64,000 nucleotides of DNA from Streptomyces roseolilacinus (lineage in GTDB: Bacteria > Actinomycetota > Actinomycetes > Streptomycetales > Streptomycetaceae), in NCBI RefSeq assembly GCF_014649335.1, contig NZ_BMSV01000002.1, positions 434,001 to 498,000 on the forward strand, written 5' to 3'. How positions within the stretch are numbered: position 1 is the stretch's first letter; each line of letters opens with the position of its first letter. A program made the position numbers and the translations under genes. Under the pieces are notes generated by a model. That model was not told the origin of the DNA and did no database searches. It saw only the letters and a program-made list of their open reading frames with translations. Below, in pieces: positions 22,400 to 31,934 of the stretch.

Positions 22400-24882
22400 C
22401 CGCCTCCGACACGAGGAGCGCCTCCGACCCCACCGGTGCGGCGGACGCCTCCGACGCGGCGGCGGACCTCGTCGTGAGGGACGTCGCGGAGCACGCCGTG
22501 CCGTACTCCGGGGGCGCGCTCCCGACGGGGCGGCCGGAGCAGGACTCCGCGGTGGGGCGGCTGGCCGCCACCGTGGACCGCCTGCGGGAGGAGGTGCGCG
22601 CCGCCCAGGCGGCCGCCGACGGACGGGCGCTGATCGAGCTCGCCAAGGGCGTGCTGATCGAGCGGCTGGGGTGCGGGCCGACCCAGGCCGCCCGGCAGCT
22701 GTCCGAGCTCGCCGAGCAGGCCGGCGTGGCGCCGCTGGAACTGGCGGCCGACATCGTCAACCAGGCGGCCCGGGACCACGTCGCCGAGGTCGTCGACGAC
22801 TTCGTCCGGCGCACCGTCGGCGAGGCGCTGCCCCAGGACGACGGCGACGTGTCCGTCGCCGTGCGGCTGCGCACGGCGGAGAGCGCCGCGCTGGCCGCCG
22901 GGGACACCCAGCGGATGGTCGAGTCCCTGCTGGAGCACGCGCTGGCGCCGCTCGGCGCGACGGGCGCCGCCGTCTGGACGGCCGGTCCGGACGGCTCCCT
23001 CACCCTCTCCGGCCACGCCGGCTTCAGCCTGGAGGAGGCGGGCCGCTGGTGGTACGTGCCGCCGGGCGTGGCGACCGTCGCCCGGCGGGCGCTCGACGGC
23101 CGGGAAACGGTCCGGATCACCTCCCTGTCCGACTCGGGGGTCCCGTCCATCGGCCGCGCCGAGTACCCGCAGGGCGGCCGCGTGGCCATGCCCGCCGGTA
23201 CGGGCGGCCGTATCCACGGGGTGCTGGAGATCTGCTGGCCCGTCCCGGTCGGTCCGCAACCGCAGCCCGTGGTGCGGCAGTTGGAGGCCCTCGCCGACCT
23301 GTGCGCGCACACGCTGGAGACCCTTCCGGCCTCGTCGGCGTACCCGCCCGGGGTCTCGCGGGAGTTCGCCGACGTGTCGGAGCTGGTGGACCTGTCCGAC
23401 GGGCTGTACGACGCGGCGCTGGTCCTCACCCCGCACCTGGACGCGGAGGGGCGGCTCGCCGACTTCCGCATCCGCCACGTCAACCAGCACTTCCAGGACC
23501 CGGCCGGCCGGCCGCGCAGCGCGGTGGCCGGCGCGCTGCTGCTGGAGGCCTACCCGATGGCCGCCGGGGAGAGCGAACTCTTCGGCAAGGTGGAACGCGT
23601 CTACGCCACCGGCGAGCCCTTCCGGGCACGGCGGACGACGCTGACCGCGCTCGTCGACCAGGTCCCCCTCCCGGTGTTCGCGGACATCAGCGTCAGCCGG
23701 CACGGCGGCGGTGTCCTGCTCATCTGGCGCATCGAGGACGAGACCGCCCGCCTCGCCCGCCTGCTGCAGCACGCCCAGCGCCTGGGCCGCGTCGGCGGTT
23801 TCGAGGAGGACCTGACGACCGGTGAGATCACCTGGAACGGCCAGCTGTTCTCGCTGTACGGCCGGCCGCACCCCGAGGGCCCCGTGCCGCTCCAGGAGCT
23901 GTCGTCGTACGCGCACCCGGACGACGAGGTGGCGATCGGCCGGTTCCTGCGGGCGGTCCTGCACCACGGCCGGCCCGACACCGTCGCGTTCCGGCTGCGG
24001 CGCCCCGACGGCGTCACCCGGCACATCCGGGTCATCGCCGAGCCCGTCCTCGACGCCGAGGGCCGCCTGATCGCGGTCCGCGGCGCGTACCAGGACATCT
24101 CGTCGCAGCACTGGACCGAGGTGGCGCTCGCCGCGACGCGCGACCAGCTCGCCCAGACCGAGCAGGAGGCGGCCGAGCGCAACCGGCTGGCGCTGCAGCT
24201 CCAGCACGCCATCATGCCCCCCACCCGCGTCCCGCTCGACATGCCGGGCCTCGACGTCGCCGTGCGCTACCGGCCCGCCGAATCGGAGTCGCTGGTCGGC
24301 GGCGACTGGTACGACACGGTCGTCCTGCCGTCGAAGCGCATCCTGTTCTGCGTCGGCGACGTCGCGGGCCACGGCATCGAGGCGGCCACGGGGATGGTGG
24401 TGCTGCGCAACGCCCTGCGCGGACTCGCGGTCACCGGGGCCGGCCCCGCCCAGCTGCTGTCCTGGCTCAACATGGTGGCCCACCACCTCACGGAGCAGGT
24501 CACGGCCACCGCGGTGTGCGGTCTGTACGACCCGTCGACGCGGGTGCTGCGCTGGGCGCGGGCCGGGCACCTCCCGCCCGTCCTGGTCCGCGCGGAGACG
24601 GCCGAGCCGCTGCCGATGCCCCAGGGGCTGCTCCTCGGGGCGCTCTCCGAGGCCGAGTACGAGGAGTGCGAGGTCACGCTCGAGTCGGGCGACTCCCTGC
24701 TCATGTACACCGACGGCCTCGTCGAGAGGCGGGACACCGCCGTGCAGGACTCGCTCAACCACCTGCTGACGACGGCACGGGGACCGGCGCCGTCGCTGGC
24801 GCACCGGCTGGACCGGCTGCTGACGCACAGTCGTTCCGACACGGACGACGACACGTGCCTGATCGGCATCCACATCGAGTGA
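22396..24882 (+). CDS. SpoIIE-type PP2C phosphatase with ANTAR, GAF-like and PAS domains
   Basis: An 828-residue signalling protein. An ANTAR domain (~55-115; LIELAKGVLIERLGC, AARQLSELAEQAG) comes first, which is unusual because ANTAR normally binds RNA and is usually C-terminal. A GAF-like region (~160-315), PAS-like segments (~325-450 and ~455-575) and a SpoIIE phosphatase domain (~595-828) follow. The phosphatase has all key metal sites: GGDWYD, GDVAGHG, YTDGLVE and DDDTCL. It probably dephosphorylates an anti-sigma-factor antagonist. The ATG overlaps the stop of the poly-HAMP kinase (ATGA), implying a shared pathway. A long hairpin follows the stop. Confidence 0.9.
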
Positions 24883-24934
24883 GGGGGGGACCGGCCCCGC
24901 GGCGGACCGCGGGACCGGCGGGTCGTGGGAAGAC

Positions 24935-24990
24935 CCCGTGCCGGTGCCTCCCCCCGGGTCCACAGGCCCGGGGGGAGGCATCGGCACGGG
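24935..24990 (+). terminator. Long hairpin after the kinase-phosphatase operon
   Basis: Arms 24935-24958 and 24967-24990 pair over 24 positions with one G-U wobble, closing on an 8-base loop. It begins 53 bp after the phosphatase stop. It separates this operon from the second PP2C gene. The rest of 24883-25231 shows no other feature apart from an AT-richer patch near 25080-25105 that may be the next promoter. Confidence 0.85.
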
Positions 24991-25231
24991 TGCGAGGAGC
25001 CCCGTCCTGCTCGAAACACCGGGCGGGGCGCTGCAAGATGGCCCCGGGGCGCGGGACCGGCCACGACGGTTGCCGCCCGGCAAATGTTTCCGCCTGGCTA
25101 GAATCAGGGCGGCCCCGATGCCGCACGGTCCCCCCGCGCGACAGCGGCGACGCCGTCGTGCGCCGGTACCCGGCCCCCTTGCCGACGGCGAGACGGCCTG
25201 CCGTTTCACAACGCACGAGAAGACGGACGAC

Positions 25232-26419
25232 GTGGAAGAGATCGCTGCCCTGGAGCGGGCCCTGCGCCGTGCCGCGCCGCACACCCTGCTCGACGTCGTG
25301 AGGACCGCGCTCACCGAGCGGTACGGGGCCCGCGAAGTGAGGCTGTGGCTGGCGGACTACGGCATGCGGTCGCTGCAGGCCGTGGAGGGGCCCCCGTGGG
25401 CGACGGAACCGGTACCCGTCCACGACAGCCCCCAGGGCCGGGCGTTCGGCGCGCAGGAGCCGCACGTCCTGGGCGGCGGGGCGGCGGGACCCGCGGAGGT
25501 CCACCTGCCCGTCACGATCCGCGGCGACCGCCTGGGCGTGCTCTCCCTGGAACTGCCCGGACCCACGGACGCACGGGCCGTCCTGCCGGAGTTGCAGCAC
25601 GTCTGCGACGCCCTGGGCCACGAGATCCTCGTCGCCGAACGCGACACCGACCTGTACGTCCTGGCGCGGCGGGCCACCCGGCTCACCCTCGCCGCGGAGA
25701 TGCAGTGGCAGCTCCTGCCGGGCCGTTCGTGCGCCCGCCCCGAGTTCTCGATCGGCGCGCAACTGGAACCCGCGTACGCGGTCTTCGGGGACAACTACGA
25801 CTGGTCCGTCTCCGCCGAGCACCTGACCCTGACGGTCACCAACGGCATGGGGGAGGGGACCGACGCCGCCCTGCTGACCAACCTCGCCGTGAACGCGCTG
25901 CGCAACGCCCGGCGCGCCGGCCTCGACCTCGTCGGGCAGGCGGCCCTGGCGGACCAGGCCGTCTACGCCCAGTACCGGGGCCGTGCGCACGTGTCGGTGC
26001 TGCTGCTGCGCTTCGCCCTCGCCACCGGGGAGGTCGAGGCGGTGGACGCGGGCTCGCCCCGGCTGTGGCGCCTGCGCGACGGCGCCGTCGACGCGTACCC
26101 CTTCGAAGCGCAGTTGCCGCTCGGGATGTTCGAGGACACGGTCTACACACCGGAGCACTTCACCGTCCTGCCCGGCGACCGGCTGCTGTTCGCCAGCGAC
26201 GGGGTGTACGACGCCCTCTCGGAGGCCGGGGAGCGGTTCGGGGACCGGGCCCTGCCGCGCGCCCTCGCCTCCACGCGCCTCCTGCCGCCGACCCAGGTCC
26301 CGGGCGCCGTGCTGCGCCGCCTCGCGGAGCACCACGGCAGGCCGTCCCTGGTCGACGACGCCCTCGTGGTGTGCCTCGACTGGTACGGGCGGCAGGGCGG
26401 CGGGGGCACCGCCGGCTGA
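25232..26419 (+). CDS. PP2C/SpoIIE-like protein with altered metal-binding motif
   Basis: A 395-residue protein from GTG 25232. A GAF-like N-terminal half (ALTERYGAREVRLWLADYG, residues ~25-150) is followed by a SpoIIE-type domain (~160-390). That domain keeps FGDNYDW, DAGSPRLW, LPLGMFED, FASDGVYDAL and DDALVVCLDW. The metal-binding DVxGHG loop is replaced by VTNGMGEG. As I recall, this variant is common to a Streptomyces family, so it is probably functional but may not be a normal phosphatase. The start is uncertain: an in-frame ATG lies at 25118, but residues before the GTG look non-coding. It follows the signalling operon behind a terminator. Confidence 0.75.
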   Translation: MEEIAALERALRRAAPHTLLDVVRTALTERYGAREVRLWLADYGMRSLQAVEGPPWATEPVPVHDSPQGRAFGAQEPHVLGGGAAGPAEVHLPVTIRGDRLGVLSLELPGPTDARAVLPELQHVCDALGHEILVAERDTDLYVLARRATRLTLAAEMQWQLLPGRSCARPEFSIGAQLEPAYAVFGDNYDWSVSAEHLTLTVTNGMGEGTDAALLTNLAVNALRNARRAGLDLVGQAALADQAVYAQYRGRAHVSVLLLRFALATGEVEAVDAGSPRLWRLRDGAVDAYPFEAQLPLGMFEDTVYTPEHFTVLPGDRLLFASDGVYDALSEAGERFGDRALPRALASTRLLPPTQVPGAVLRRLAEHHGRPSLVDDALVVCLDWYGRQGGGGTAG

Positions 26420-26828
26420 CCGCGCCCCGCCCCGGCCCGCCGGGTGCCGCTTGACCTACGGGCCCTGCAATCGGGTGACATCCCGGAACCTCGGATCGAT
26501 GCGGCGAGTTACGCAGTACGCCGAAGTGCACAGGGGCTGTGCGGGTCCGCCTGGACCACGGGCCGGGCCTTGGTTCGGCACCTTCAGAGGGGCACTCCTA
26601 GCCTCTGGAGTCGCGGTGTCAGCCTGCTGTTTCCGATCCTTCTCACGGACAGGCTGGCGCCGCTCCTTTTCGCTGCTGCCGCCCCCGCATTCCGCTGCGA
26701 TGGTGATTTAGTCACCCTGATGGCGGCACGACTCGTTTCGTGCGCCGTTGTCCGGCCGGGTGTGCGGTTACGTTTCGGTTCCCGCTTACTCGCGGGCACG
26801 TCAACGACTCGACCTTGTGGAGGTCATC
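26420..26828. promoter_or_regulatory. AT-richer leader region upstream of the small secreted genes
   Basis: 409 bp with clearly lower GC than the neighbours and no convincing gene. A short inverted repeat (ggtga at 26702-26706, tcacc at 26712-26716) lies about 110 bp upstream of the first small gene. This should hold its promoter and a long 5' leader. Confidence 0.45.
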
Positions 26829-27065
26829 ATGCGCAGAAAAGGTATGGCGCTGCTCTCTCTGACCGCTGCGGCTCTTCTGGTGGGCGGAAGCAGCGGCACG
26901 GCGCACGCGAACGAAGCTTCCAAGTTCGACAACGACACGCAGATCCTGTCCTGCCTCGTCCTGGAGGTCCTGGACATCCCGATCCTCTCCTCGGCGAACA
27001 ATTCCATCGACTGCTCGGAGAACCACAGCTACGAGAAGAAGGAAAAGGTCACCATCAAGAAGTAA
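26829..27065 (+). CDS. Small secreted protein, paralogue 1 (rodlin-like motif)
   Basis: A 78-residue protein with a signal peptide ending near TAHA (residue ~27). The mature part of ~50 residues is acidic then basic. Its core has NDTQILSC, then DIPILSSANNSIDCSEN, then a Lys/Glu-rich tail (KKEKVTIKK). The two cysteines could form a disulfide. The DIP[IV]...DCSEN layout resembles, from memory, part of Streptomyces rodlins (DIPV...QCAEN), but this protein is much shorter. A good ggagg ribosome site precedes the ATG. It is a paralogue of the gene at 27301. Function unknown; I expect a cell-surface or aerial-hypha role. Confidence 0.75.
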   Translation: MRRKGMALLSLTAAALLVGGSSGTAHANEASKFDNDTQILSCLVLEVLDIPILSSANNSIDCSENHSYEKKEKVTIKK

Positions 27066-27300
27066 GAGGGCCGGGCTGACACCACTCGGTTGGAGCAATA
27101 CCCCTGCAGGTCGAGCTTCGTTTTACTGATTGGTGATGGTCGAAGATGGCACTCATGCCTTGATGGATCAGTGCCGTGACGGCAGACATGACCATGTTCC
27201 GGCGTCGTGGCCGAGCCCGGCCGAACAATCCGGTCGACGGCTCGCCACTTCGCCGGAACAACGACATGAAACCTCTCAGACTCAGAAGGAAAAGAGAAGG

Positions 27301-27585
27301 ATGAAGCTCAAGAGCGCCCTCGCCTGCACGTTCGCTGCTCTCGCCGTCGCTGGTGGTGCCGCCGGGACCGCGCAGGCGGCCGATGACGACACGACGAAGT
27401 TCGAGAACGACACGCAGGTCCTCAGCTGCGACGTCGTCGAGGTCATCGACATCCCGATCATCTCGGCCGCCAACAACAACATCGACTGCTCCGAGAACGT
27501 CAAGGAGGAGGAGAGCGAGTCGGTGCACATCGTGGACGAGGACAACGCCCACGCTGCCGCGGTTCTCCTCCCGCGCAACCGCTGA
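27301..27585 (+). CDS. Small secreted protein, paralogue 2 (rodlin-like motif)
   Basis: A 94-residue protein with a signal peptide (cleavage near AQAA, residue ~26). The mature part repeats the paralogue pattern: KFENDTQVLSC, then EVIDIPIISAANNNIDCSEN, then an acidic tail (KEEESESVHIVDEDN). The middle block is nearly the same as in the gene at 26829, while the tails are opposite in charge (acidic here, basic there). That suggests electrostatic pairing, which is my inference. A strong purine-rich leader (gaaggaaaagagaagg) precedes the ATG. Two hairpins follow the stop, so the pair may form one unit with an internal promoter in the 235-bp gap. Confidence 0.75.
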   Translation: MKLKSALACTFAALAVAGGAAGTAQAADDDTTKFENDTQVLSCDVVEVIDIPIISAANNNIDCSENVKEEESESVHIVDEDNAHAAAVLLPRNR

Positions 27586-27590
27586 CCGTG

Positions 27591-27632
27591 CGGCTCGCCC
27601 GCCTCACCCTTCGTTGAGGAGGCGCCGAGCCG
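27591..27632 (+). terminator. Imperfect hairpin after the small secreted gene
   Basis: Outer arms cggctcg (27591-27597) and cgagccg (27626-27632) pair, with an inner cctca/tgagg pairing (27602-27606, 27615-27619). It begins 5 bp after the stop codon. Confidence 0.55.
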
Positions 27633-27640
27633 TTCACGAC

Positions 27641-27678
27641 GCCCAGCCGCCCCGTGACTCCGTCCGGGGCGGCTGGGC
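27641..27678. terminator. Second hairpin, perfect 14-bp stem
   Basis: Arms 27641-27654 and 27665-27678 pair perfectly around a 10-base loop. It lies between the convergent small secreted gene and the amylase gene, so it can serve both. Confidence 0.75.
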
Positions 27679-27813
27679 TGCTTGGGCGGGTACGACGACC
27701 GGCCGGCCGCCCGGCCCGCGGAGCCGGCCGGTGCCGGCCGGCCCTCCGCCGCGGCAGGGGTGCGGGGCCGGCGGCACCCGCCACCGGCCCCGCGGCGCGG
27801 GACTCCCGCCGGG

Positions 27814-30810
27814 CTACTTCAGGTAGGGGCCGGCGGCCCCGATCCTGCCGGTGCCGTTCAGGACGTGGACCCGCAGGTTGCCCTTGCCGGGCGCGGCCAC
27901 GGTGAGCTTGCCGGCGGTGACCACCTGCGTGTCACCGGTCACCGCGTCGGTGTAGGTGCCGTCGGGGATCCCGGTGTAGGTGGCACCGTGGGTGACGGTG
28001 ACCAGCGCGAAGCTGTCGGTGCCGCCGGCGGTGTAGCGCCGCTTGAAGGCCATCTCGCCGGTGACGCCCTCGGTGGAGTACTGGCCCATCTGCAGGGCGG
28101 GGATCGCCCGGCGGATCTCGTTGAGCCGCTGCACGTGCTTGACCAACGGCTTCTGGAGCGTGGTGGCGACGGCGCCGGTGGCGGAGTCGACCTTGGAGAA
28201 GCCGGACGCCTTCACGTCGCCCGCGACGTGGTCGCCGTAGTAGGCGCGGCCGGTCGTGGCGAGCGGGCAGGTGGGCCCGCAGTCGATCTTCTTGCCGGCC
28301 TGGAACTCGATCTCCGATCCGTAGAAGAGGGTGGGGATGCCGCGGAAGGTCCACATCAGGGACATGTTCTCGGCCCAGGCGTCGGTGCCGCCCGTGTAGC
28401 GCTCGCTGCTCTTGTTGGGACCGTAGTCGTGGCTGTCAACGTAGACGACGTTGTACGTGGCGTCGTGGTAACTGTCGTCGGAGTCCTTGCCGTTGTGGAA
28501 GGCGTTGCGGGCGTCACCGAAGTTCATGTGCATGCGCATGTCGATGACGTTCATCCCGGAGAACCTGCTGCGGTCCGGGGCGTGGTAGGCGTTGCCGTCG
28601 AGGAAGGCGTTGGTCGACGTGGGCTGGTTCGCCGGGCCGGCCTGCTGCTCGTGGTCGTACATCTCGAGCGCGGCCCTCCCGTCGTCGGCGCTGTACTCCT
28701 TGCGTTCCTTCCAGGTGTAGAACTGGGCGGAGTGGTTGACCGAGCCGCGGTTCCACTTGTCGTTGACGAAGGCGGCGACCTCGCCGAAGACGAAGAAGTT
28801 CCGCGCGGCCTCGGCCCCGTGCCGCTGGGTGACGCGCTCCTGGATGGCGGGCAGGAAGCGCCGGTTCCAGGTCGTGCGCGGGATGTGGACGGCCGTGTCG
28901 ACGCGGAAGCCGTCGACGCCCATGTCGATGTACTTGTTGTAGGCGCCGATCAGGTGGTTCTGCACCTGCGGGTTCTCGGTGTTGAGGTCGGCGAGGTCGT
29001 CGTGGAGCCAGCAGGAACGCGAGTCCTCGCCCTCCCAGTTGCCGATCCAGCAGTTGTGGTAGAGCGACTTGGGGAACATGCCCGAAGTGGGGCTCGGCCA
29101 CTGGCAGTTGCGGATGCGGTAGCCCTCCGGGGACGTCCCCTGGGGCTTGCCCCAGTCGACGCAGGTGTTCCCGGCCGGTTCCGCGGTGGACCACAGGTCG
29201 CCGTTGTAGTACGACTTGCCGCTCTTGGGGTCGACGGTCAGCCCGTCGTACTCGAAGCCGGGCTGCTTCTCGTCGTAGTACCAGCTCCACTGGCTGTCGC
29301 GCACGCCGTGGACGGTGGGGACGAACAGGCCCTTGGAGCCCCAGCGGGAGGAGTGGTTGTAGACGACGTCCTGGTAGATCTTCATGCCCTTGGCGTGGGC
29401 GGCGTTGATGAGGTCCTGGTAGGAGGCGCCGGCGGACTCCAGGCGCGGGTCGACCCGGTGGAAGTCCCAGCCGTGGTAGCCGTGGTAGTCGTAGTCCGAG
29501 CGGTTGAGGACCACGGGGGTGATCCACACGGCGGAGAAGCCGAGGCCCTTGATGTAGTCCAGTTTCCGGACCAGGCCCTTGAAGTCGCCGCGGAACATCG
29601 GGTCGTCGTGGGCGGCGTTGCCGGACTTCTCGTGCTGGCTGCCGCCGCGGTTGTTCGTCGTGTCGCCGTCGTTGAAGCGGGCGGTCAGGACGAAGTAGAT
29701 CGGGTCCTTGCGCGGGTCGGTGCCCAGCGGTCTGCCGGGCGCGGAGGCCGGGGGCTCGTCCCCGGTGGCCGCCGTGGCGGCGGCGGAGGCCGCGGAGACG
29801 TTGCCGGCCGCGTCCAGGGCCCTGACCGTGTAGGTGTAGGCGGTCCTCTCCTCCAGGTTCGTGTCGGAGAGGACGGTGGAGCCGACGTCGGTCACGACGC
29901 TGCCCCTGGTCCCGCCGGTGCGGGTGACCTGGTACGAGGTGACGCCCCTGTCGTCGGTGGACGGCTCCCAGGTCAGCACGACGGACACCCCGTCGGGCTT
30001 CGCGGTGACCCGGGTCGGGGCGGTCGGCGCCCTCGTGTCGGGGGCCTCGGCGGCGCAGGGGTCGGCGGCGTTCGGGGTGACGGTGTTGTCCTGGACGGTG
30101 GTGAGGCCGGTGGTCAGGGCGTAGTCGGCGCCCTTGTTGTTGTCCCAGACGCCGTTGCCGTTGTTGAACGCCGCCTTCATCGAGACCGCCGTGCCGAGGT
30201 CGACCTCCTTCTTCCACCAGCCGGCGCACGCCGTCTGCATGCCGACGCCGGGCACGGCGGTCCAGGAGCCGCCGGCGGGCTGGTAGTGGAGGTTGGCGGT
30301 GGACCAGCCGAGGGTGCGGGTGGAGTAGTAGACCGTGGCCTTGCCGCCGCCCGGCGTGGGGGCGGGGGTCGGGTCCGGGCCGGTGCCGGCGCAGGGGTCG
30401 GAGTGGGCGACCGTGCCGTCCTTGACGGTGACGCTCCCCGTGCCGAGGTCGTAGTTCCTGCCCCCGTTGTTGTCCCAGGTGCCCGAACCGTCGGTGAAGG
30501 TGGCCCGCAGGCCCCCCGCGGCGCCCAGGGTGACGGTCTTCTTCACCCAGTCGGTGCAGGCGGCCTCCATCCGCACGCCCGGCGCCGTGGTCCAGGAGCC
30601 GCCGTCGGGGGCGTAGTGCAGGTGGTACTGGGCCCAGTTCTTCGTCTTCGTGTAGTAGAAGACGGTGGTCGTGTCGTCGACCGCGGCGACCGGCGCGGTC
30701 GGGGGCGAGGCCGTGCCGCCGCCCGCGGCGGCCACCAGCCCCAGGACGCCGCAGGCGGCCACCGCGGCGGCCAGGGGCCGTCCGGGCAGGTGTGTGGGGG
30801 TGCGTTTCAT
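27814..30810 (-). CDS. Secreted GH13 alpha-amylase with two starch-binding modules and an FnIII domain
   Basis: A 998-residue extracellular enzyme. Order: signal peptide (~1-40), two CBM25/26-type starch-binding modules (~45-140 and ~155-250; each with a TVFYYTKTKNW- or TVYYSTRTLGW-like start and a W-DNN-G-Y motif), a fibronectin III domain (~260-350), then the GH13 barrel (~370-900) and an all-beta end. Catalytic regions are visible: GVDGFRVDTAVH (nucleophile Asp), FVFGEV (acid/base Glu) and YVDSHD (third Asp). It hydrolyses starch outside the cell. The ATG at 30810 starts a standard signal peptide. The upstream AT-rich island carries repeated GAAAG words on the coding strand, a candidate maltose-regulator site. 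Confidence 0.93.
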   Translation of the reverse strand: MKRTPTHLPGRPLAAAVAACGVLGLVAAAGGGTASPPTAPVAAVDDTTTVFYYTKTKNWAQYHLHYAPDGGSWTTAPGVRMEAACTDWVKKTVTLGAAGGLRATFTDGSGTWDNNGGRNYDLGTGSVTVKDGTVAHSDPCAGTGPDPTPAPTPGGGKATVYYSTRTLGWSTANLHYQPAGGSWTAVPGVGMQTACAGWWKKEVDLGTAVSMKAAFNNGNGVWDNNKGADYALTTGLTTVQDNTVTPNAADPCAAEAPDTRAPTAPTRVTAKPDGVSVVLTWEPSTDDRGVTSYQVTRTGGTRGSVVTDVGSTVLSDTNLEERTAYTYTVRALDAAGNVSAASAAATAATGDEPPASAPGRPLGTDPRKDPIYFVLTARFNDGDTTNNRGGSQHEKSGNAAHDDPMFRGDFKGLVRKLDYIKGLGFSAVWITPVVLNRSDYDYHGYHGWDFHRVDPRLESAGASYQDLINAAHAKGMKIYQDVVYNHSSRWGSKGLFVPTVHGVRDSQWSWYYDEKQPGFEYDGLTVDPKSGKSYYNGDLWSTAEPAGNTCVDWGKPQGTSPEGYRIRNCQWPSPTSGMFPKSLYHNCWIGNWEGEDSRSCWLHDDLADLNTENPQVQNHLIGAYNKYIDMGVDGFRVDTAVHIPRTTWNRRFLPAIQERVTQRHGAEAARNFFVFGEVAAFVNDKWNRGSVNHSAQFYTWKERKEYSADDGRAALEMYDHEQQAGPANQPTSTNAFLDGNAYHAPDRSRFSGMNVIDMRMHMNFGDARNAFHNGKDSDDSYHDATYNVVYVDSHDYGPNKSSERYTGGTDAWAENMSLMWTFRGIPTLFYGSEIEFQAGKKIDCGPTCPLATTGRAYYGDHVAGDVKASGFSKVDSATGAVATTLQKPLVKHVQRLNEIRRAIPALQMGQYSTEGVTGEMAFKRRYTAGGTDSFALVTVTHGATYTGIPDGTYTDAVTGDTQVVTAGKLTVAAPGKGNLRVHVLNGTGRIGAAGPYLK

Positions 30811-31149
30811 GCGTGTCTCCAGGGAAGGCCGCGGTGGCACCGCGGCGGCGGGCACTCCAGGCGCGCCGTGTCAGCGCCTGTCCGGCCGCCTTCTCCCTGA
30901 CGCGCCTCAGGGCCCGCGTGCGGGGGGATCCGCACGGGAAGGGCGAACGGAAACTTTCTGAAATTCCTTTCAAGACCGGGAAGTTACTCGGGGCAGGGGA
31001 GGCCGTAAAGGGGTTGGACCGGGAATCGCGGGGCGGGGCGCCGCACCGTCCTCCCGGCGGACCGGCCCCTCCGCAGTCCGGACGGCCGGAGCCGTGGGCC
31101 GGTGGGAGCGCGCGGGAGTATTCCCGGCGGCCGCGGGCATCCGCAACGC
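30811..31149. promoter_or_regulatory. Divergent region between amylase and DUF4230 genes, with AT-rich island
   Basis: An AT-rich stretch at about 30949-30974 reads, on the amylase strand, as two GAAAG words spaced about 13 bp within TTGAAAG...CAGAAAG. Amylase promoters of streptomycetes carry direct-repeat operators of a LacI-type maltose repressor, and this is the best candidate here. A small hairpin (30918-30923 with 30930-30935) lies in the leader. Confidence 0.45.
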
Positions 31150-31827
31150 GTGGAGACCTCCGACGACAAGCTCCCGCGCGCGGCGGCCGCGCGCCACAGG
31201 CCCTCGTGGTGGTTCACCGTCCCCGCCGCCCTGCTGACCCTGGTGGTCCTGTTCACCGTGGCGGGGCGGTTCGGCCTCGTGTCGGGGTGGGGCGACCTCT
31301 TCGGCGAGGAGACCCGGGACCGCTCCGGGCCCGCGCTGCTCCAGTCGATCCAGGACCTCAGCCGCTACGAGGGCGCCGCGGGCTCCTACCAGATCGTGGT
31401 GGACCTGGAGAAGGACGCGAAGTTCCTGCCGGACGCCCTGCGCGGCACCCGCACGCTGTACGTGGCGGCCGGCACCGTCGGCGCGTACGTGGACCTGGGG
31501 AAGGCCGGCCCCGAGGACGTCACCGTGAACGAGGAGCGGACGTCCGCCGTGATCCGGCTGCCGCACGCCGTGCTGGGCGCGCCGGCCCTGGACCCGCAGC
31601 GGTCCTACGCGGTGTCCAAGCAGCGCGGACTGCTGGACCGGCTCGGCGACCTGTTCTCCGACAACCCGAACGACGAGCGCGCGGTACAGCGGCTGGCGGC
31701 GCAGCGCATCGGGGAGGCCGCGGGCGAGAGCGGGCTCACCGGACGCGCCGAGCGCAACACCACCGCGATGCTGAAGGGCCTGCTGGGTTCCCTGGGGTTC
31801 CGGCAGGTGACGGTGACGTACGGCTGA
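31150..31827 (+). CDS. DUF4230 domain membrane-anchored protein
   Basis: A 225-residue protein from GTG 31150: a short basic N-terminus, one membrane segment (FTVPAALLTLVVLFTVAG, ~22-40), then an extracellular domain with the DUF4230 pattern (LLQSIQDLSRYEGAAGSYQ, LYVAAGTVGAYVDL, VIRLPHAVL, and a C-terminal FRQVTVTYG strand). The function of the family is not known to me. The start is chosen because the next upstream candidate (31102) adds only Gly/Pro-rich residues. It is followed 107 bp later by the PPOX gene. Confidence 0.8.
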   Translation: METSDDKLPRAAAARHRPSWWFTVPAALLTLVVLFTVAGRFGLVSGWGDLFGEETRDRSGPALLQSIQDLSRYEGAAGSYQIVVDLEKDAKFLPDALRGTRTLYVAAGTVGAYVDLGKAGPEDVTVNEERTSAVIRLPHAVLGAPALDPQRSYAVSKQRGLLDRLGDLFSDNPNDERAVQRLAAQRIGEAAGESGLTGRAERNTTAMLKGLLGSLGFRQVTVTYG

Positions 31828-31934
31828 GCCGGCGGCGCCGGAGGCGTCACTGCCCGCCGCCGTCCGCCGCCGGGCGTAGGCTGCGAACCGGTTCGGCACG
31901 ACGGCCGGACCGGGCCGAACGAGGAGGAAGACCC

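Noticed and set aside
27682..30900. A 1072-codon plus-strand frame opposite the amylase
   Set aside because: Val/Gly-rich antisense shadow; the amylase catalytic regions on the minus strand are unmistakable.
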